DNA of 64,000 bases from Snodgrassella sp. CFCC 13594 (lineage in GTDB: Bacteria > Pseudomonadota > Gammaproteobacteria > Burkholderiales > Neisseriaceae), in contig NZ_LQXR01000001.1 of the NCBI RefSeq assembly GCF_001590725.1, forward strand, positions 124,001 to 188,000. The letters run 5' to 3'. The notes beneath the pieces are model-generated. The model saw only the letters and a program-made list of their open reading frames with translations, did no database searches and was not told the origin of the DNA. Below are positions 28,431 through 37,824 of this stretch, piece by piece; positions within the stretch are counted from its first letter, which is position 1, and each line of letters opens with the position of its first letter. A program made the position numbers and the translations under genes.

Positions 28431-29912
28431 TTAAATGTTGGTGCAGACTTGGTTTACGGCGCGGCGCCAATGGTTTAATTTGTCCATGCGTTCATCAACA
28501 CTGATTCCGGGTTCAAAGGCGCGATCCAGTTGCCAAAGTCCAGTTAAATCGCAGGGTTGCAACAAGCCAGCAGCCAATCCCGCCATTTTGGCGGCACCCA
28601 GTGCGGTGATTTCGGTTAATTTAGGCCGCAACACCGGCACCCCCAATAAATCAGCCTGAAACTGCATCAGCAAATTGTTGCTACAGGCGCCGCCATCTAC
28701 ACGCAATTCGCGCAATGGGGCGGGCGCATCTTCGCCCATGGCTTCAAAAACGTCAGCGACCTGAAATGCAATCGATTCCAAAGCAGCGCGGGCGATGTGG
28801 GCCTTGCTGCTGCCTCTACTCATGCCCAGAATGGCGGCGCGTGCTTCGGCCTGCCAGTAGGGAGCCCCCAATCCGGTAAAGGCGGGCACCATAGTGACGC
28901 CGCCATTGTTGACTACGCTGGCGGCCAAGTCTTCTATTTCATGGCTTTGGTTGATGATGCCCAAGCCATCGCGTAACCATTGCACAATGGCGCCGGCCAT
29001 AAATACGCTGCCTTCCAATGCGAAAACGGTTTGTTGGTGCTGCTGCCAAGCGAGGGTGGAGAGCAGCTCATGTTGTGAATGAACAATATGGCGGCCCGTA
29101 TTCATCAGCATGAAGCAGCCGGTACCATAGGTGTTTTTGGCCATGCCGGGAAGCGTGCAATCGTGACCAAATAAAGCCGATTGCTGGTCTCCTATGCTGG
29201 CATAAATGGGTATTTCCGCCGACAACAAACCCTTAGCAGTGGTGCCTATTAGCCCACCAGAAGGCACGATTTCAGGCAGCAGAGAACAAGGGATGTGCCA
29301 TTGCGCACACAATTCAGATGACCAGGATACGGTAGCCAAATCCATCAGCATGGTGCGTGCAGCATTAGAGGCATCAATCACATGCCGCTCGCCTCGGGTG
29401 AGTTGCCAAATTAGCCATGAGTCAATGGTGCCAAATGCCAGCAAGCCTTGATCGGCTAAGGCACGTGCACCGTCGATATGCGCCAATAGCCATACGATCT
29501 TACCGGCACTAAAATAAGAATCGATGCGCAGACCGGTACGGTTTTGTACGGTCTCACTGAGTCCATTAGTGGTTTGCGTTTCACACCAAGTGTGCATGCG
29601 TCGGTCTTGCCACACAATGGCAGGGGCAATTGGCATGCCGTTATCACGGCGCCAAATGATGGTGGTTTCACGTTGGTTGGTGACGCCAATGGCCGCTACG
29701 TCTGTGGCCAAAATATTGGCCTGACTCAGCGCTTCTTGAATGGTAGTCATTTGCGCAATCCAGATGGCACGCGCATCTTGCTCCACCCAACCTGGATGTG
29801 GTGTGCACACATCAACAGATCGTTGCGCCAAAGTTTGTAATTGCAGTTGAGTGTCAAACAGCAGGCTGCGGCAGGATGTGGTGCCTTGGTCTAGCGCGAG
29901 AATATAGGACAT
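28431..29912 (-). CDS. glpK: Glycerol kinase
   Basis: FGGY-family kinase producing sn-glycerol 3-phosphate. It has 493 residues from ATG 29912 (MSYILALDQGTTSCRSLLFD). Conserved segments include TNQRETTIIWRRDNG, AIVWQDRRMHTWCE, GIRIDSYFSA-like LRIDSYFSAGKIVWLL, GDQQSALFG, KNTYGTGCFMLMNTG and GLGAPYWQAEARA. No glpF or glpD is adjacent. It is a single gene with no clear ribosome binding site. Confidence 0.95.
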   Translation of the reverse strand: MSYILALDQGTTSCRSLLFDTQLQLQTLAQRSVDVCTPHPGWVEQDARAIWIAQMTTIQEALSQANILATDVAAIGVTNQRETTIIWRRDNGMPIAPAIVWQDRRMHTWCETQTTNGLSETVQNRTGLRIDSYFSAGKIVWLLAHIDGARALADQGLLAFGTIDSWLIWQLTRGERHVIDASNAARTMLMDLATVSWSSELCAQWHIPCSLLPEIVPSGGLIGTTAKGLLSAEIPIYASIGDQQSALFGHDCTLPGMAKNTYGTGCFMLMNTGRHIVHSQHELLSTLAWQQHQQTVFALEGSVFMAGAIVQWLRDGLGIINQSHEIEDLAASVVNNGGVTMVPAFTGLGAPYWQAEARAAILGMSRGSSKAHIARAALESIAFQVADVFEAMGEDAPAPLRELRVDGGACSNNLLMQFQADLLGVPVLRPKLTEITALGAAKMAGLAAGLLQPCDLTGLWQLDRAFEPGISVDERMDKLNHWRRAVNQVCTNI

Positions 29913-30097
29913 AATGCAACTATCATGGCGTAACAAACACAATGTACATTATAAATGAGGATGGCAATGCGTTGACGATTGAAATTGCTTACTGGCGCTG
30001 CCATCGTTTCGCTCATAAACATCAATTGAGGTATTGAGCGATATGCAGCTTGACTGGTTTTTGTTGTGGGTGGAATTGAACTGAAAAGAAGGTAATT

Positions 30098-30739
30098 ATG
30101 CTGCTGGGTACGATTCAACAATGGGATGACAATAAAGGATTTGGTTTTGTTTTGGTGGATGAGACGAATGAGCGCATATTCATACATATCAACCAAATTA
30201 AAAGTGCTGGCCGCCGCCCACAAGTGGGTAATCGAGTGGTATTCAAGGTCGGTAATGATGGTAAAAATAGAAAGCAAGCTGTTGCTGTGCAATTTTTGAT
30301 TGATTACCAAAAAAGAGCCAAAGCTGATCAGCAATATCAGCATCAGCAGCACAGGCAAAATTTGATGGCATATGGTTTGCCCGTATTGTTTATCTTCATT
30401 CTACTGGTTTTACAGTGGCTACATCAAATACCGACTGTTGTGATGGTATTTTATGGTGTGATGAGCCTTGGGACATTCGCATTGTATTGGAAGGATAAAC
30501 GAGCGGCGCGGCAGGGGCTGCAGCGTACACCAGAGGATGTGTTACACTTTTTTAGCCTGCTGGGTGGTTGGATGGGTGCTTTAATCGCGCAACGGGTATT
30601 GCGGCATAAATCACAAAAACAACCTTTTCGGCGGTTTTTCTGGTGGACTGTCTTGGTGAATATCGTGCTATTTGCCGCGTTGGTTTGGCAAAATGGTTTT
30701 GTTGCATTGTCAAAATTGTATCCATTTTCATTAAATTAG
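30098..30739 (+). CDS. Cold-shock domain plus DUF1294 membrane protein
   Basis: 213 residues. The N-terminal cold-shock domain (about 1-67) has RNP1 as NKGFGFVL and RNP2 as RIFIHINQI, so it should bind single-stranded RNA or DNA. A charged linker (YQKRAKADQQYQHQQHRQ) leads to two membrane segments, then the DUF1294 domain (ALYWKDKRAARQG, RTPEDVLHFFSLLGGWMGA) and a last membrane segment. This arrangement is known in proteobacteria; its role is not. GAAGGTAATT precedes the ATG. Confidence 0.88.
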   Translation: MLLGTIQQWDDNKGFGFVLVDETNERIFIHINQIKSAGRRPQVGNRVVFKVGNDGKNRKQAVAVQFLIDYQKRAKADQQYQHQQHRQNLMAYGLPVLFIFILLVLQWLHQIPTVVMVFYGVMSLGTFALYWKDKRAARQGLQRTPEDVLHFFSLLGGWMGALIAQRVLRHKSQKQPFRRFFWWTVLVNIVLFAALVWQNGFVALSKLYPFSLN

Positions 30740-30808
30740 CTGTTTATTCTTAATCACATGCGAAAAGATATTTAGAATTGATGTTTTTCTATGGATAAGC
30801 AATATCAC

Positions 30809-30836
30809 AGGCTGCCTGAAAATATTCAGGCTGCTT
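30809..30836 (+). terminator. DUS-containing hairpin after the cold-shock/DUF1294 gene
   Basis: Exact AGGCTGCCTGAA (30809-30820) followed by AATATTCAGG and CTGCTTTTA. Only the inner part pairs well (CCTGAA with TTCAGG), so termination is less certain than at the full dyads. Confidence 0.5.
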
Positions 30837-30883
30837 TTACGTATTATGGTGATTCGATTATGAGTCAAGCACATTAATTTTTA

Positions 30884-31771
30884 TTAAGCTCTCTGCGTGG
30901 GGCGCGTCACCAGAAAAACTGCTAGGCAAATCAAAATACCTCCCGTGAAAAATGTTAATGAAATGGTTTCGTTTAGGAATAAATAGCCCCAGATGATACC
31001 GAATGGTGGAATCAGAAAGGTCACTGTGAGTGTATTGAGGGGCCCAATATCCCGCAGTAATTTGAAAAAAATAATGTATGCCCATGCGGTGCATATCAGC
31101 CCCAAAAGTAATACCGATAACCCTACGGTAGCAGAGGGCCAAGTGAATTTATCTTGTGCGATAACGGTGTAAGCAAAAAAGGGCAGTAGGAATAAGGTTG
31201 CCCCTATTTGGCTACCGAGTGCCACGGTTTTAGGATCAAGGTTGCGGTCCTGATTAATCCATTGCCGTGTTAAGAAACCAGCCAATCCATAACAGGCCGT
31301 GGCCCCTAAACACATTAAACAGCCAACAATGGTGCGTGGGTCTTGTTTGATTTCGTTGCTGGTAGAAATCACGATGATGCTGATTAAACCGAGGAGCACA
31401 CCTGTCCATTGCCAACGGTGTGTTTGCTCATGAAAAAACAGAAAACCAATAAGAATACCCATCAACGGTGTTGTGGCATTCAGAATGGAAGAATAACCCG
31501 TGGGCAGCCATTGTGCTGCAAAACAATATAGTAAAAATGGCAAACCTGAATTGATGACACCAATTAGTAGAATGGGCCGCCATTTCCCCTCAAAATGAAT
31601 GGGCGCCTTCAGGAACAAAAGTAAAACAGACAAACCGATACTGGCCAGCAGTACTCGCCAAAATGCAGTACCAATGGCCCCTAATTGCGGGACCGCTATG
31701 CGCATGAACAAAAAACTGGCACCCCAAATAGCGCCTAATAAAAATAACCGTATCCAGTCTTGTATGCGCAT
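30884..31771 (-). CDS. EamA/DMT-family permease
   Basis: Drug/metabolite transporter superfamily membrane protein with about ten predicted helices and two EamA repeats. It has 295 residues from ATG 31771 (MRIQDWIRLFLLG), with AAAGGA nearby upstream. Typical pieces are LLGAIWGASFLFMRIA (start of repeat 1), LNATTPLMGILIGFLFFHE and FLIPPFGIIWGYLFLNE (end of repeat 2). Probably exports a small metabolite or amino acid; substrate unknown. Divergent from a LysR regulator across about 185 bases, so it is the likely target. Confidence 0.9.
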   Translation of the reverse strand: MRIQDWIRLFLLGAIWGASFLFMRIAVPQLGAIGTAFWRVLLASIGLSVLLLFLKAPIHFEGKWRPILLIGVINSGLPFLLYCFAAQWLPTGYSSILNATTPLMGILIGFLFFHEQTHRWQWTGVLLGLISIIVISTSNEIKQDPRTIVGCLMCLGATACYGLAGFLTRQWINQDRNLDPKTVALGSQIGATLFLLPFFAYTVIAQDKFTWPSATVGLSVLLLGLICTAWAYIIFFKLLRDIGPLNTLTVTFLIPPFGIIWGYLFLNETISLTFFTGGILICLAVFLVTRPTQRA

Positions 31772-31917
31772 GATCAATATCCTTTAATTGAGTTGGGTTG
31801 ATGACCCTAGACCGCCTCAGGCAATGCTTAGCGTCATTGTTTATTAAGGCAATGAGATGCATTGAGTCTGAACAAGAGTGTGGCCAGTATTGAGGCTGAT
31901 GGCAAACGGGTTTTTTT

Positions 31918-31925
31918 GCTATAGT
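31918..31925 (+). promoter_or_regulatory. Extended -10 promoter of the LysR gene
   Basis: TGC-TATAGT: TG at 31917-31918 and the -10 hexamer at 31920-31925. No good -35 hexamer is present (TGATGG at 17-base spacing). Transcription would start near 31932. Confidence 0.45.
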
Positions 31926-31956
31926 TTAGTAAAACTTAATCATGGATTGGGTTAAT

Positions 31957-32847
31957 ATGAAATTGCCTCCAATGAATGCTTTGATTGCTTTTGATGCGAT
32001 CGCGCGGCACATGAGCGTGATGGCTGCGGCAAAAGAACTGCATTTAAGCGCGAGTGCAGTGAGCCAACAATTGGCAAAATTGGAGCAGGCTCTGGGTATT
32101 TGTCTGTTTTATCGTCAACCTCGGCGCTTGGTTTTAACGCCAGAAGGGGATATGTATGCACAATCTGTTCGCCATGCCATACAACACATTGCTGAAGCCA
32201 CGAATAGAATAACCGACAGTACACAGAAAAGCAGCATTGCCATCACGACTACCAGTGGATTTACGACACAGTGGCTGTTACCTCATTTGCCTGAGTTTGA
32301 ACAGCAGTTTCCTGATGTTGATATTCAACTGAATACGGATAACCGTATGGTTAATTTATTGACAGAAAACTTTGACTTTGCCATTCGGCATGGCAGCGGT
32401 ATTTACCCTGGTCTGCAAACTGAATTATTGATGGATGACCCACTCATCCCTGTTTGTAGTCCCCAATTGTTGGCGCCAAACAACGGCGTGAACTGCGCAG
32501 CAGATTTATTGCAGCTGCCCTTACTGCACGATGAGCAGCGCGAGGACTGGAGGTTGTGGCTAAAAGCAATGAATGTTGATACTGAGCATGCTCGCAGCGG
32601 ACCTGTATTTACCAATTCCAATGGGGTAATACAAGCAGCTTTGGCTGGTTGTGGCGTGGCGTTGGTTCGTCAGGCCTTGGTTGTGCGAGAATTAAGCCGG
32701 CAACAATTGCTTGTGCCGTTACCAGCTCCGATTGCGGCGACATTAGCGTATTATTTGGTTTATGATGCACTGGCTTTGCGCCAGAAAATTAATCAGCAGT
32801 TTCGGAAATGGTTATTGAACAGTACCCTCAAGATGAGTCAAGCTTGA
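31957..32847 (+). CDS. LysR-family transcriptional regulator
   Basis: 296 residues from ATG 31957 (MKLPPMNALIAFDAIARH); an in-frame ATG at 31942 is the alternative and has no ribosome binding site. The N-terminal winged helix-turn-helix (about 7-66) reads MAAAKELHLSASAVSQQLAKLEQ and PRRLVLTPEGDMY. The effector-binding domain follows, with TTSGFTTQWLLPHLPEFEQQFPDV. It is close to the GcvA branch. Its position divergent to the EamA permease suggests control of that gene; effector unknown. Confidence 0.9.
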   Translation: MKLPPMNALIAFDAIARHMSVMAAAKELHLSASAVSQQLAKLEQALGICLFYRQPRRLVLTPEGDMYAQSVRHAIQHIAEATNRITDSTQKSSIAITTTSGFTTQWLLPHLPEFEQQFPDVDIQLNTDNRMVNLLTENFDFAIRHGSGIYPGLQTELLMDDPLIPVCSPQLLAPNNGVNCAADLLQLPLLHDEQREDWRLWLKAMNVDTEHARSGPVFTNSNGVIQAALAGCGVALVRQALVVRELSRQQLLVPLPAPIAATLAYYLVYDALALRQKINQQFRKWLLNSTLKMSQA

Positions 32848-32974
32848 ATTGGTTGATGGTCATTTGATGCGGTCATAGATACCGATATTATTTACTTGTA
32901 TTCGAGCACTCACGGGCGGTCCTGATAGGCGTTCATATTCTATATTTGAGATTGTTTTATTAAGCCAATAAAAA

Positions 32975-33000
32975 GCTGCCTGAAAACCTTCAGGCAGCCT
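32975..33000. terminator. Bidirectional DUS-dyad terminator between the LysR gene and prfC
   Basis: GCTGCCTGAA, AACC, TTCAGGCAGC (10-bp perfect stem), with the exact uptake sequence at 32989-33000 and A's before and T's after. It serves the converging LysR and prfC genes. Confidence 0.82.
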
Positions 33001-33022
33001 GTTTAGTCAAGAAGCGAGAACG

Positions 33023-34621
33023 CTATTCGTTTAAATGAGCGGTTAACTCACGCGTTTCGTGGAAACGGATGTCAGGCCAGCGTTCTTCAGTAAGACCCAT
33101 GTTGACACGATTGGGGGCAAGGTAGGTGAGATTGCCGCCCGCATCCGTGGCTAAATGCAAAATGTTGGCTTTTTCGAATTCAGCCAATTTTTTCTTGTCT
33201 GGGCAAGATACCCAACGGGCAGACCAAATGCTGGCCGACTCAAATACTGCATCTACACCATACTCGGCCGCCAAACGTGCCGTGACCACTTCAAACTGCA
33301 ACACGCCTACTGCGCCTAAAATTAAGTCGCCACCACTGTGGGGGCGGAAAACCTGCACGGCGCCTTCTTCACCCAGTTGTTGCAAACCTTTATGCAATTG
33401 CTTCATTTTCAATGGGTTTTTGATGCGAACGGAGCGGAATAGCTCAGGTGCAAAAAACGGAATACCGGTAAAAGTCAGTGCTTCGCCTTCGGAAAAGCTG
33501 TCGCCAATTTGGATGTTGCCATGATTGGGGATACCGATGATGTCGCCTGCATACGCTTCTTCAACCAACTCGCGGGTGTGTGACATGAACGTCACCACAC
33601 TGGAAGCCGCGATGTCACGGTTGAGGCGCAGATGCTTCATCTTCATGCCACGCTCGAATTGGCCAGAGCAGACGCGTAAAAAAGCAATGCGGTCACGGTG
33701 CTTGGGATCCATGTTGGCTTGAATTTTGAATACAAAACCCGAAAATTTCGCCTCATCTGGCGCTACCACGCGTTCTAATGCTTGGCGAGCTTGTGGTGCG
33801 GGCGCCCAATCAATGAGCGCATTCAGTATCTCCTGCACGCCAAAATTATTGATGGCGGAACCAAAAAACACTGGAGTCAGCTGGCCTGCCAGAAAGGCAG
33901 ACAAGTCAAATTCGTTGGAGGCTGCCTGAACCAGCTCAATTTCACCGCGCAGTTGTTGCATTTCCAATGGAAATAATTCATCCAAGCGTGGATTGTCGAT
34001 GCCTTGGATGACATCGAACTCATGTGGCAGCTTTTCGCCACCGGCATCAAACAAATACACTTCATCATTGAGTATGTGGTACACCCCTTTGAAACTTTTG
34101 CCCATACCGATGGGCCAAGTGACCGGTGCACAACGGATTTTCAGCACACTTTCCACTTCATCCAGCAATTCCAATGAATCGCGCACTTCACGGTCATATT
34201 TGTTCATGAAGGTGACAATAGGGGTGGTGCGCATGCGGCAGACGTTTAAGAGTTTGATGGTTTGCGCTTCTACACCCTTGGCGGCATCAATCACCATCAA
34301 TGCGCTGTCTACTGCTGTGAGTACACGATACGTGTCTTCAGAAAAATCTTCGTGTCCTGGCGTGTCTAATAAGTTGACGACATGATTGCGGTAATCAAAC
34401 TGCATGACGGATGAAGCCACAGAAATACCGCGCTGCTTTTCAATTTCCATCCAGTCTGAAGTGGCAAATTTGCCCGATTTTTTGCCTTTAACTGTACCAG
34501 CAGACAAAATGGCACCCGAGAACAGCAATAGTTTTTCGGTGAGTGTGGTTTTACCCGCATCGGGGTGAGAAATAATGGCAAAAGTGCGACGACGCGCCAC
34601 TTCTTCGGCTATGGGGCTCAT
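33023..34621 (-). CDS. prfC: Peptide chain release factor 3
   Basis: GTPase that removes RF1 and RF2 from the ribosome after peptide release. It has 532 residues. G-domain motifs: [13 protein letters not shown] (P-loop), [12 protein letters not shown] (switch I), [12 protein letters not shown] (G3) and MNKYDRE (G4). An exact uptake sequence lies inside at 33919-33930. The ATG at 34621 lacks a recognisable ribosome binding site, and a terminator-like hairpin lies in the leader. Confidence 0.95.
   Translation of the reverse strand: MSPIAEEVARRRTFAIISHPDAGKTTLTEKLLLFSGAILSAGTVKGKKSGKFATSDWMEIEKQRGISVASSVMQFDYRNHVVNLLDTPGHEDFSEDTYRVLTAVDSALMVIDAAKGVEAQTIKLLNVCRMRTTPIVTFMNKYDREVRDSLELLDEVESVLKIRCAPVTWPIGMGKSFKGVYHILNDEVYLFDAGGEKLPHEFDVIQGIDNPRLDELFPLEMQQLRGEIELVQAASNEFDLSAFLAGQLTPVFFGSAINNFGVQEILNALIDWAPAPQARQALERVVAPDEAKFSGFVFKIQANMDPKHRDRIAFLRVCSGQFERGMKMKHLRLNRDIAASSVVTFMSHTRELVEEAYAGDIIGIPNHGNIQIGDSFSEGEALTFTGIPFFAPELFRSVRIKNPLKMKQLHKGLQQLGEEGAVQVFRPHSGGDLILGAVGVLQFEVVTARLAAEYGVDAVFESASIWSARWVSCPDKKKLAEFEKANILHLATDAGGNLTYLAPNRVNMGLTEERWPDIRFHETRELTAHLNE
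33919..33930 (+). repeat. DNA uptake sequence inside prfC
   Basis: Exact AGGCTGCCTGAA in the coding region, on the strand opposite to prfC; it falls in the segment encoding ELVQAASNE. Confidence 0.85.
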
Positions 34622-34657
34622 AAATCAATCAACGCAAGAAACGAAAAGAAAAATAAA

Positions 34658-34683
34658 ATCAAGACGGATTTGGCCGTCTTGAT
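34658..34683 (-). terminator. Terminator-like hairpin in the prfC leader
   Basis: Read on the minus strand: ATCAAGACGG, CCAAAT, CCGTCTTGAT (perfect 10-bp stem), then TTTATTTTTC. It lies 37 bases before the prfC start codon and about 11 bases after a predicted start of transcription. Either it attenuates prfC or it ends a short upstream transcript. Confidence 0.65.
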
Positions 34684-34700
34684 ATCTCGAATAGGTCGAT

Positions 34701-34709
34701 ATTGTACCA
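34701..34709 (-). promoter_or_regulatory. Predicted extended -10 promoter for prfC
   Basis: On the minus strand, TGG-TACAAT: the -10 hexamer is at 34701-34706 and the TG extension at 34707-34709. The start point would be near 34694, just before the leader hairpin. No good -35. Confidence 0.4.
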
Positions 34710-35181
34710 TTGTTGCTGAATGCTGCGTCAGTCACATGAGTTGGCCGATGCGGCTGCCTGAAGCCCCTAGATAGGTTGTGTAGCTGGTCTGAGTTATGTG
34801 CTTGGTTTCACTCTTCTGTATCCAACGCCGATGGCAAACAATATAAGTTCTGCTGTCATGTGGGCGATGGCGCATTTGATGGGCCTAATGTGTCATGAAT
34901 GCGCATGTACTGCTATTGCGGCACACGGGTTGATCGTGTTAGATCGGGTTGAACGAATGCGGGGATCATGGTTTGCGGTTTTGGGCATGAACAAAAGATG
35001 GCTATTCATCTAATCCACATTTCTAAAATAGGAAATATGGAAAGATTTTAAATAACCACAGACAACTATTTAAATATCAGCAGTTTCAATGGATTCGATA
35101 AATTGCCGTTTATAAGACCGAACATCGCCTCTCAACTTTGGAATAACCAGAAAATTTACCTAACTGAAAGGCAATATATTA
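34710..35181. other. Spacer between prfC and icd with no recognised gene
   Basis: About 470 bases. One plus-strand frame (34798-35013, 71 codons) has no ribosome binding site and no family features. A partial uptake sequence, CGGCTGCCTGAA, lies at about 34751-34762. The part near icd (35020-35180) is AT-rich. No RNA family recognised. Confidence 0.45.
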
Positions 35182-35210
35182 AGGCTGCTTGAAACGGGTT
35201 CAGGCAGCCT
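35182..35210 (-). terminator. DUS-dyad terminator of icd
   Basis: AGGCTGCTTGAA (one mismatch), ACGGG, TTCAGGCAGCCT (exact, 35199-35210). It lies 20 bases beyond the icd stop. Confidence 0.7.
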
Positions 35211-35231
35211 TGTGTGACGCTAAATCACATA

Positions 35232-36470
35232 TTACATGCGTTCAATCATGGCTTTGCCAAAGGCGGAGCAAGAAACTTCTTTTGCACCATCCATTAAGCG
35301 GGCGAAGTCGTAAGTCACCACTTTGTCGCCAATGGCTTTTTCCATGGCGGTAATCACCAAGTCGGCAGCTTCTTTCCAGCCCAGATGACGCAGCATCATT
35401 TCAGCAGACAAAATCAATGAGCCTGGGTTGACTTTGTCTTGCCCCGCGTATTTGGGCGCGGTGCCGTGGGTGGCTTCGAATACAGCGTAGTCATCAGAAA
35501 TATTGGCACCAGGGGCAATACCGATGCCGCCCACTTGGGCTGCCAATGCGTCTGAAATGTAATCACCATTTAAATTCAGCGTGGCAATCACATCATATTC
35601 AGCCGGACGCAGTAAGATTTGTTGCAAAAAGGCGTCGGCAATCACATCTTTAATGATGATGGTCTTGCCCGTGTTGGGATTTTTGAATTCGCACCACGGC
35701 CCACCATTGATTTCAGTGGCACCAAATTCGCGTTTGGCCAAATCGTATGACCAGTCACGGAAACCACCTTCGGTGAATTTCATGATGTTGCCTTTGTGCA
35801 CAATTGATACGCTGTCGCGGTCATTGTCGATGGCGTAGCGGATTGCCGCGCGGGTCAGGCGTTCAGAGCCATCTTTGGAAACGGGTTTGATGCCGATGCT
35901 GGATGTCTTTGGAAAACGGATTTTGGTGACACCCATTTCGTTTTGCAGAAAATCGATGACTTTTTGGCAATCAGCACTTTCTGCAAACCACTCGATGCCC
36001 GCGTAAATGTCTTCGGTATTTTCACGGAAAATCACCATGTTTACTTTGCTGGGGTCTTTCAGCGGAGATGGCACACCCGTGAAATACTGGACTGGACGCA
36101 CACATTGGTACAAATCCAATTGTTGGCGAATGGCTACGTTTAAAGAACGAATGCCACCGCCCACAGGGGTAGTCATGGGGCCTTTAATGGCTACTTTGTA
36201 TTCTTTGATGGCTGCCAAAGATTCTTCAGGTAGCCACACATTGTCGCCATAGATGCGGGTGGCTTTTTCACCAGCGTAAATTTCCATCCAATGAATTTTT
36301 TTCGCGCCGCCGTAGGCTTTGGCCACGGCAGCATCAATGACATCAATCATCACCGGCGTGATGTCCACACCAATCCCATCTCCTTCAATAAACGGAATAA
36401 TGGGTTCGTTGGGAATGGCTTGACCGGGAATGATTTTTTGGCCTTCTGCAGGCACTTTGATGTGACTCAT
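35232..36470 (-). CDS. icd: Isocitrate dehydrogenase (NADP)
   Basis: Converts isocitrate to 2-oxoglutarate, feeding the suc cluster at the start of the window. It has 412 residues, the E. coli-type homodimeric form. Motifs: [15 protein letters not shown], the substrate loop [13 protein letters not shown] (including the regulatory serine), [25 protein letters not shown] and the cofactor region [30 protein letters not shown] directly precedes the ATG. Confidence 0.96.
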   Translation of the reverse strand: MSHIKVPAEGQKIIPGQAIPNEPIIPFIEGDGIGVDITPVMIDVIDAAVAKAYGGAKKIHWMEIYAGEKATRIYGDNVWLPEESLAAIKEYKVAIKGPMTTPVGGGIRSLNVAIRQQLDLYQCVRPVQYFTGVPSPLKDPSKVNMVIFRENTEDIYAGIEWFAESADCQKVIDFLQNEMGVTKIRFPKTSSIGIKPVSKDGSERLTRAAIRYAIDNDRDSVSIVHKGNIMKFTEGGFRDWSYDLAKREFGATEINGGPWCEFKNPNTGKTIIIKDVIADAFLQQILLRPAEYDVIATLNLNGDYISDALAAQVGGIGIAPGANISDDYAVFEATHGTAPKYAGQDKVNPGSLILSAEMMLRHLGWKEAADLVITAMEKAIGDKVVTYDFARLMDGAKEVSCSAFGKAMIERM

Positions 36471-36650
36471 GGCGTCTCCTGTGATGTAACTTTTTCTGAT
36501 AAACAGCCGCGATCAGTGCGTACGGCCAATCGCCAAAATTATGCTTGATTTTGACGTTTTGCGCCAGTGTTTGTAGTCGATTGTAGTGGTGTTGGTGGGT
36601 TGATCGTATTGAGGGCTAGGCCTCTGCGGCCCTATGATTTACATCGCTGG

Positions 36651-37733
36651 TTAGGGCTGGCAGGAATCGGTTGACCATAAATCCAATTGGTTGTGTTCCG
36701 CTTGCAAATGGCTGATGCCCAAACCAATGAGTCGATATTCAGCCGCCGTCTGAGGCATGCGTGTGATGAGGCTGTCTGCCGCTTGCAACAATGCAGACAC
36801 CTCTGTCAGCGGGTGCGAAAAAGTCTGCGAGCGGGTGAGGGTGTGAAAGTTGCTGGTTTTGAGTTTTAAGGTCACGCAGCTGCCCATCATCCGTTTTCGT
36901 TGCATCAGCACCACTAAGCGCTCGGCCAATTCTGGTAGCCGAAGGCAGATTTGTGCCAAATTCTCATCGTGGATCAGCGTTATTTCTTGCGAAATTTGCT
37001 GACGCTGTCGTTGTGCTTGTACCGCTCGCTCATCGCGCCCACGCGCCAAGTCATAGAGTCGATGGCCCCAGCGACCAAAGTGATGTACCAATATTGGCCG
37101 CTCTATGCGAGCCAAGTCGCCCACGGTATGCCAACCCAAATCTTGCATCTTGCGTTCAGTTACTTTGCCTACGCCGGGAATTTTGCCCACCGGCAAGTGG
37201 TGTAGAAACCGCAATACCTGCTGTGGCGCAATCACGAATTGGCCATTGGGTTTGCGCCAATCAGACGCAATTTTGGCTAGAAATTTATTGGGCGCGATGC
37301 CAGCAGAAGCCGTGAGGCCGGTTTCGGATAAAATGCTGGCACGGATGTGTTGGGCAATGTCTTGTGCGTAAATCAAAGGCCCTGCATAGTCGGTGACATC
37401 CAAAAATGCTTCATCCAGAGACAATGGCTCGATGAGTGATGTATAGCGGGCAAAAATGGTGTGAATCTGCACAGACACTGCACGATAACGCGGGAAATCT
37501 GGTGGCACATAGATGGCATCAGGACAAAGCCGCTTGGCTGTGGTTACGGCCATTGCCGAATGAACGCCAAATTGGCGTGCCTCATACGATGCTGTGCATA
37601 CCACCGAGCGAGGTCCTGTGCCGGCCACCACCAATGGTTTGCCAAGCAAATTTGGGTTATCGCGCCGCTCTACCGAGGCATAAAACGCATCCATGTCGAT
37701 GTGGATGATTTTGCGGATGTGTTGGGTGTCCAT
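36651..37733 (-). CDS. dinB: DNA polymerase IV
   Basis: Y-family translesion polymerase. It has 360 residues. The catalytic palm shows KIIHIDMDAFYASVE and LSLDEAFLDVT (metal-binding Asp and Asp-Glu). The helix-hairpin-helix KIPGVGKVTERKMQDLG and the little-finger domain (SQEITL onward) follow. GIAPNKFLAKIASDWRKPNG is a family signature. No LexA-type site was seen upstream. Confidence 0.95.
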   Translation of the reverse strand: MDTQHIRKIIHIDMDAFYASVERRDNPNLLGKPLVVAGTGPRSVVCTASYEARQFGVHSAMAVTTAKRLCPDAIYVPPDFPRYRAVSVQIHTIFARYTSLIEPLSLDEAFLDVTDYAGPLIYAQDIAQHIRASILSETGLTASAGIAPNKFLAKIASDWRKPNGQFVIAPQQVLRFLHHLPVGKIPGVGKVTERKMQDLGWHTVGDLARIERPILVHHFGRWGHRLYDLARGRDERAVQAQRQRQQISQEITLIHDENLAQICLRLPELAERLVVLMQRKRMMGSCVTLKLKTSNFHTLTRSQTFSHPLTEVSALLQAADSLITRMPQTAAEYRLIGLGISHLQAEHNQLDLWSTDSCQP

Positions 37734-37781
37734 GATGAGACAAGTCCGTTGGGTTGCAACGCGTTTGTGTGTTGGTAAAAA

Positions 37782-37809
37782 TTTCAGGCAACCCGAAGGC
37801 TGCCTGAAA
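37782..37809 (-). terminator. Terminator of the LprI-like gene, with UUCG loop
   Basis: Minus strand: TTTCAGGCAGCC, TTCG, GGTTGCCTGAAA (12-base arms, one G-T pair), then TTTTT. One arm contains an exact uptake sequence (37797-37808). Confidence 0.85.
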
Positions 37810-37824
37810 GCGGTTCGTGTGATG

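Noticed and set aside
34798..35013. 71-codon plus-strand frame in the prfC-icd spacer
   Set aside because: No ribosome binding site, no family resemblance, unusual Met/Cys-rich composition.
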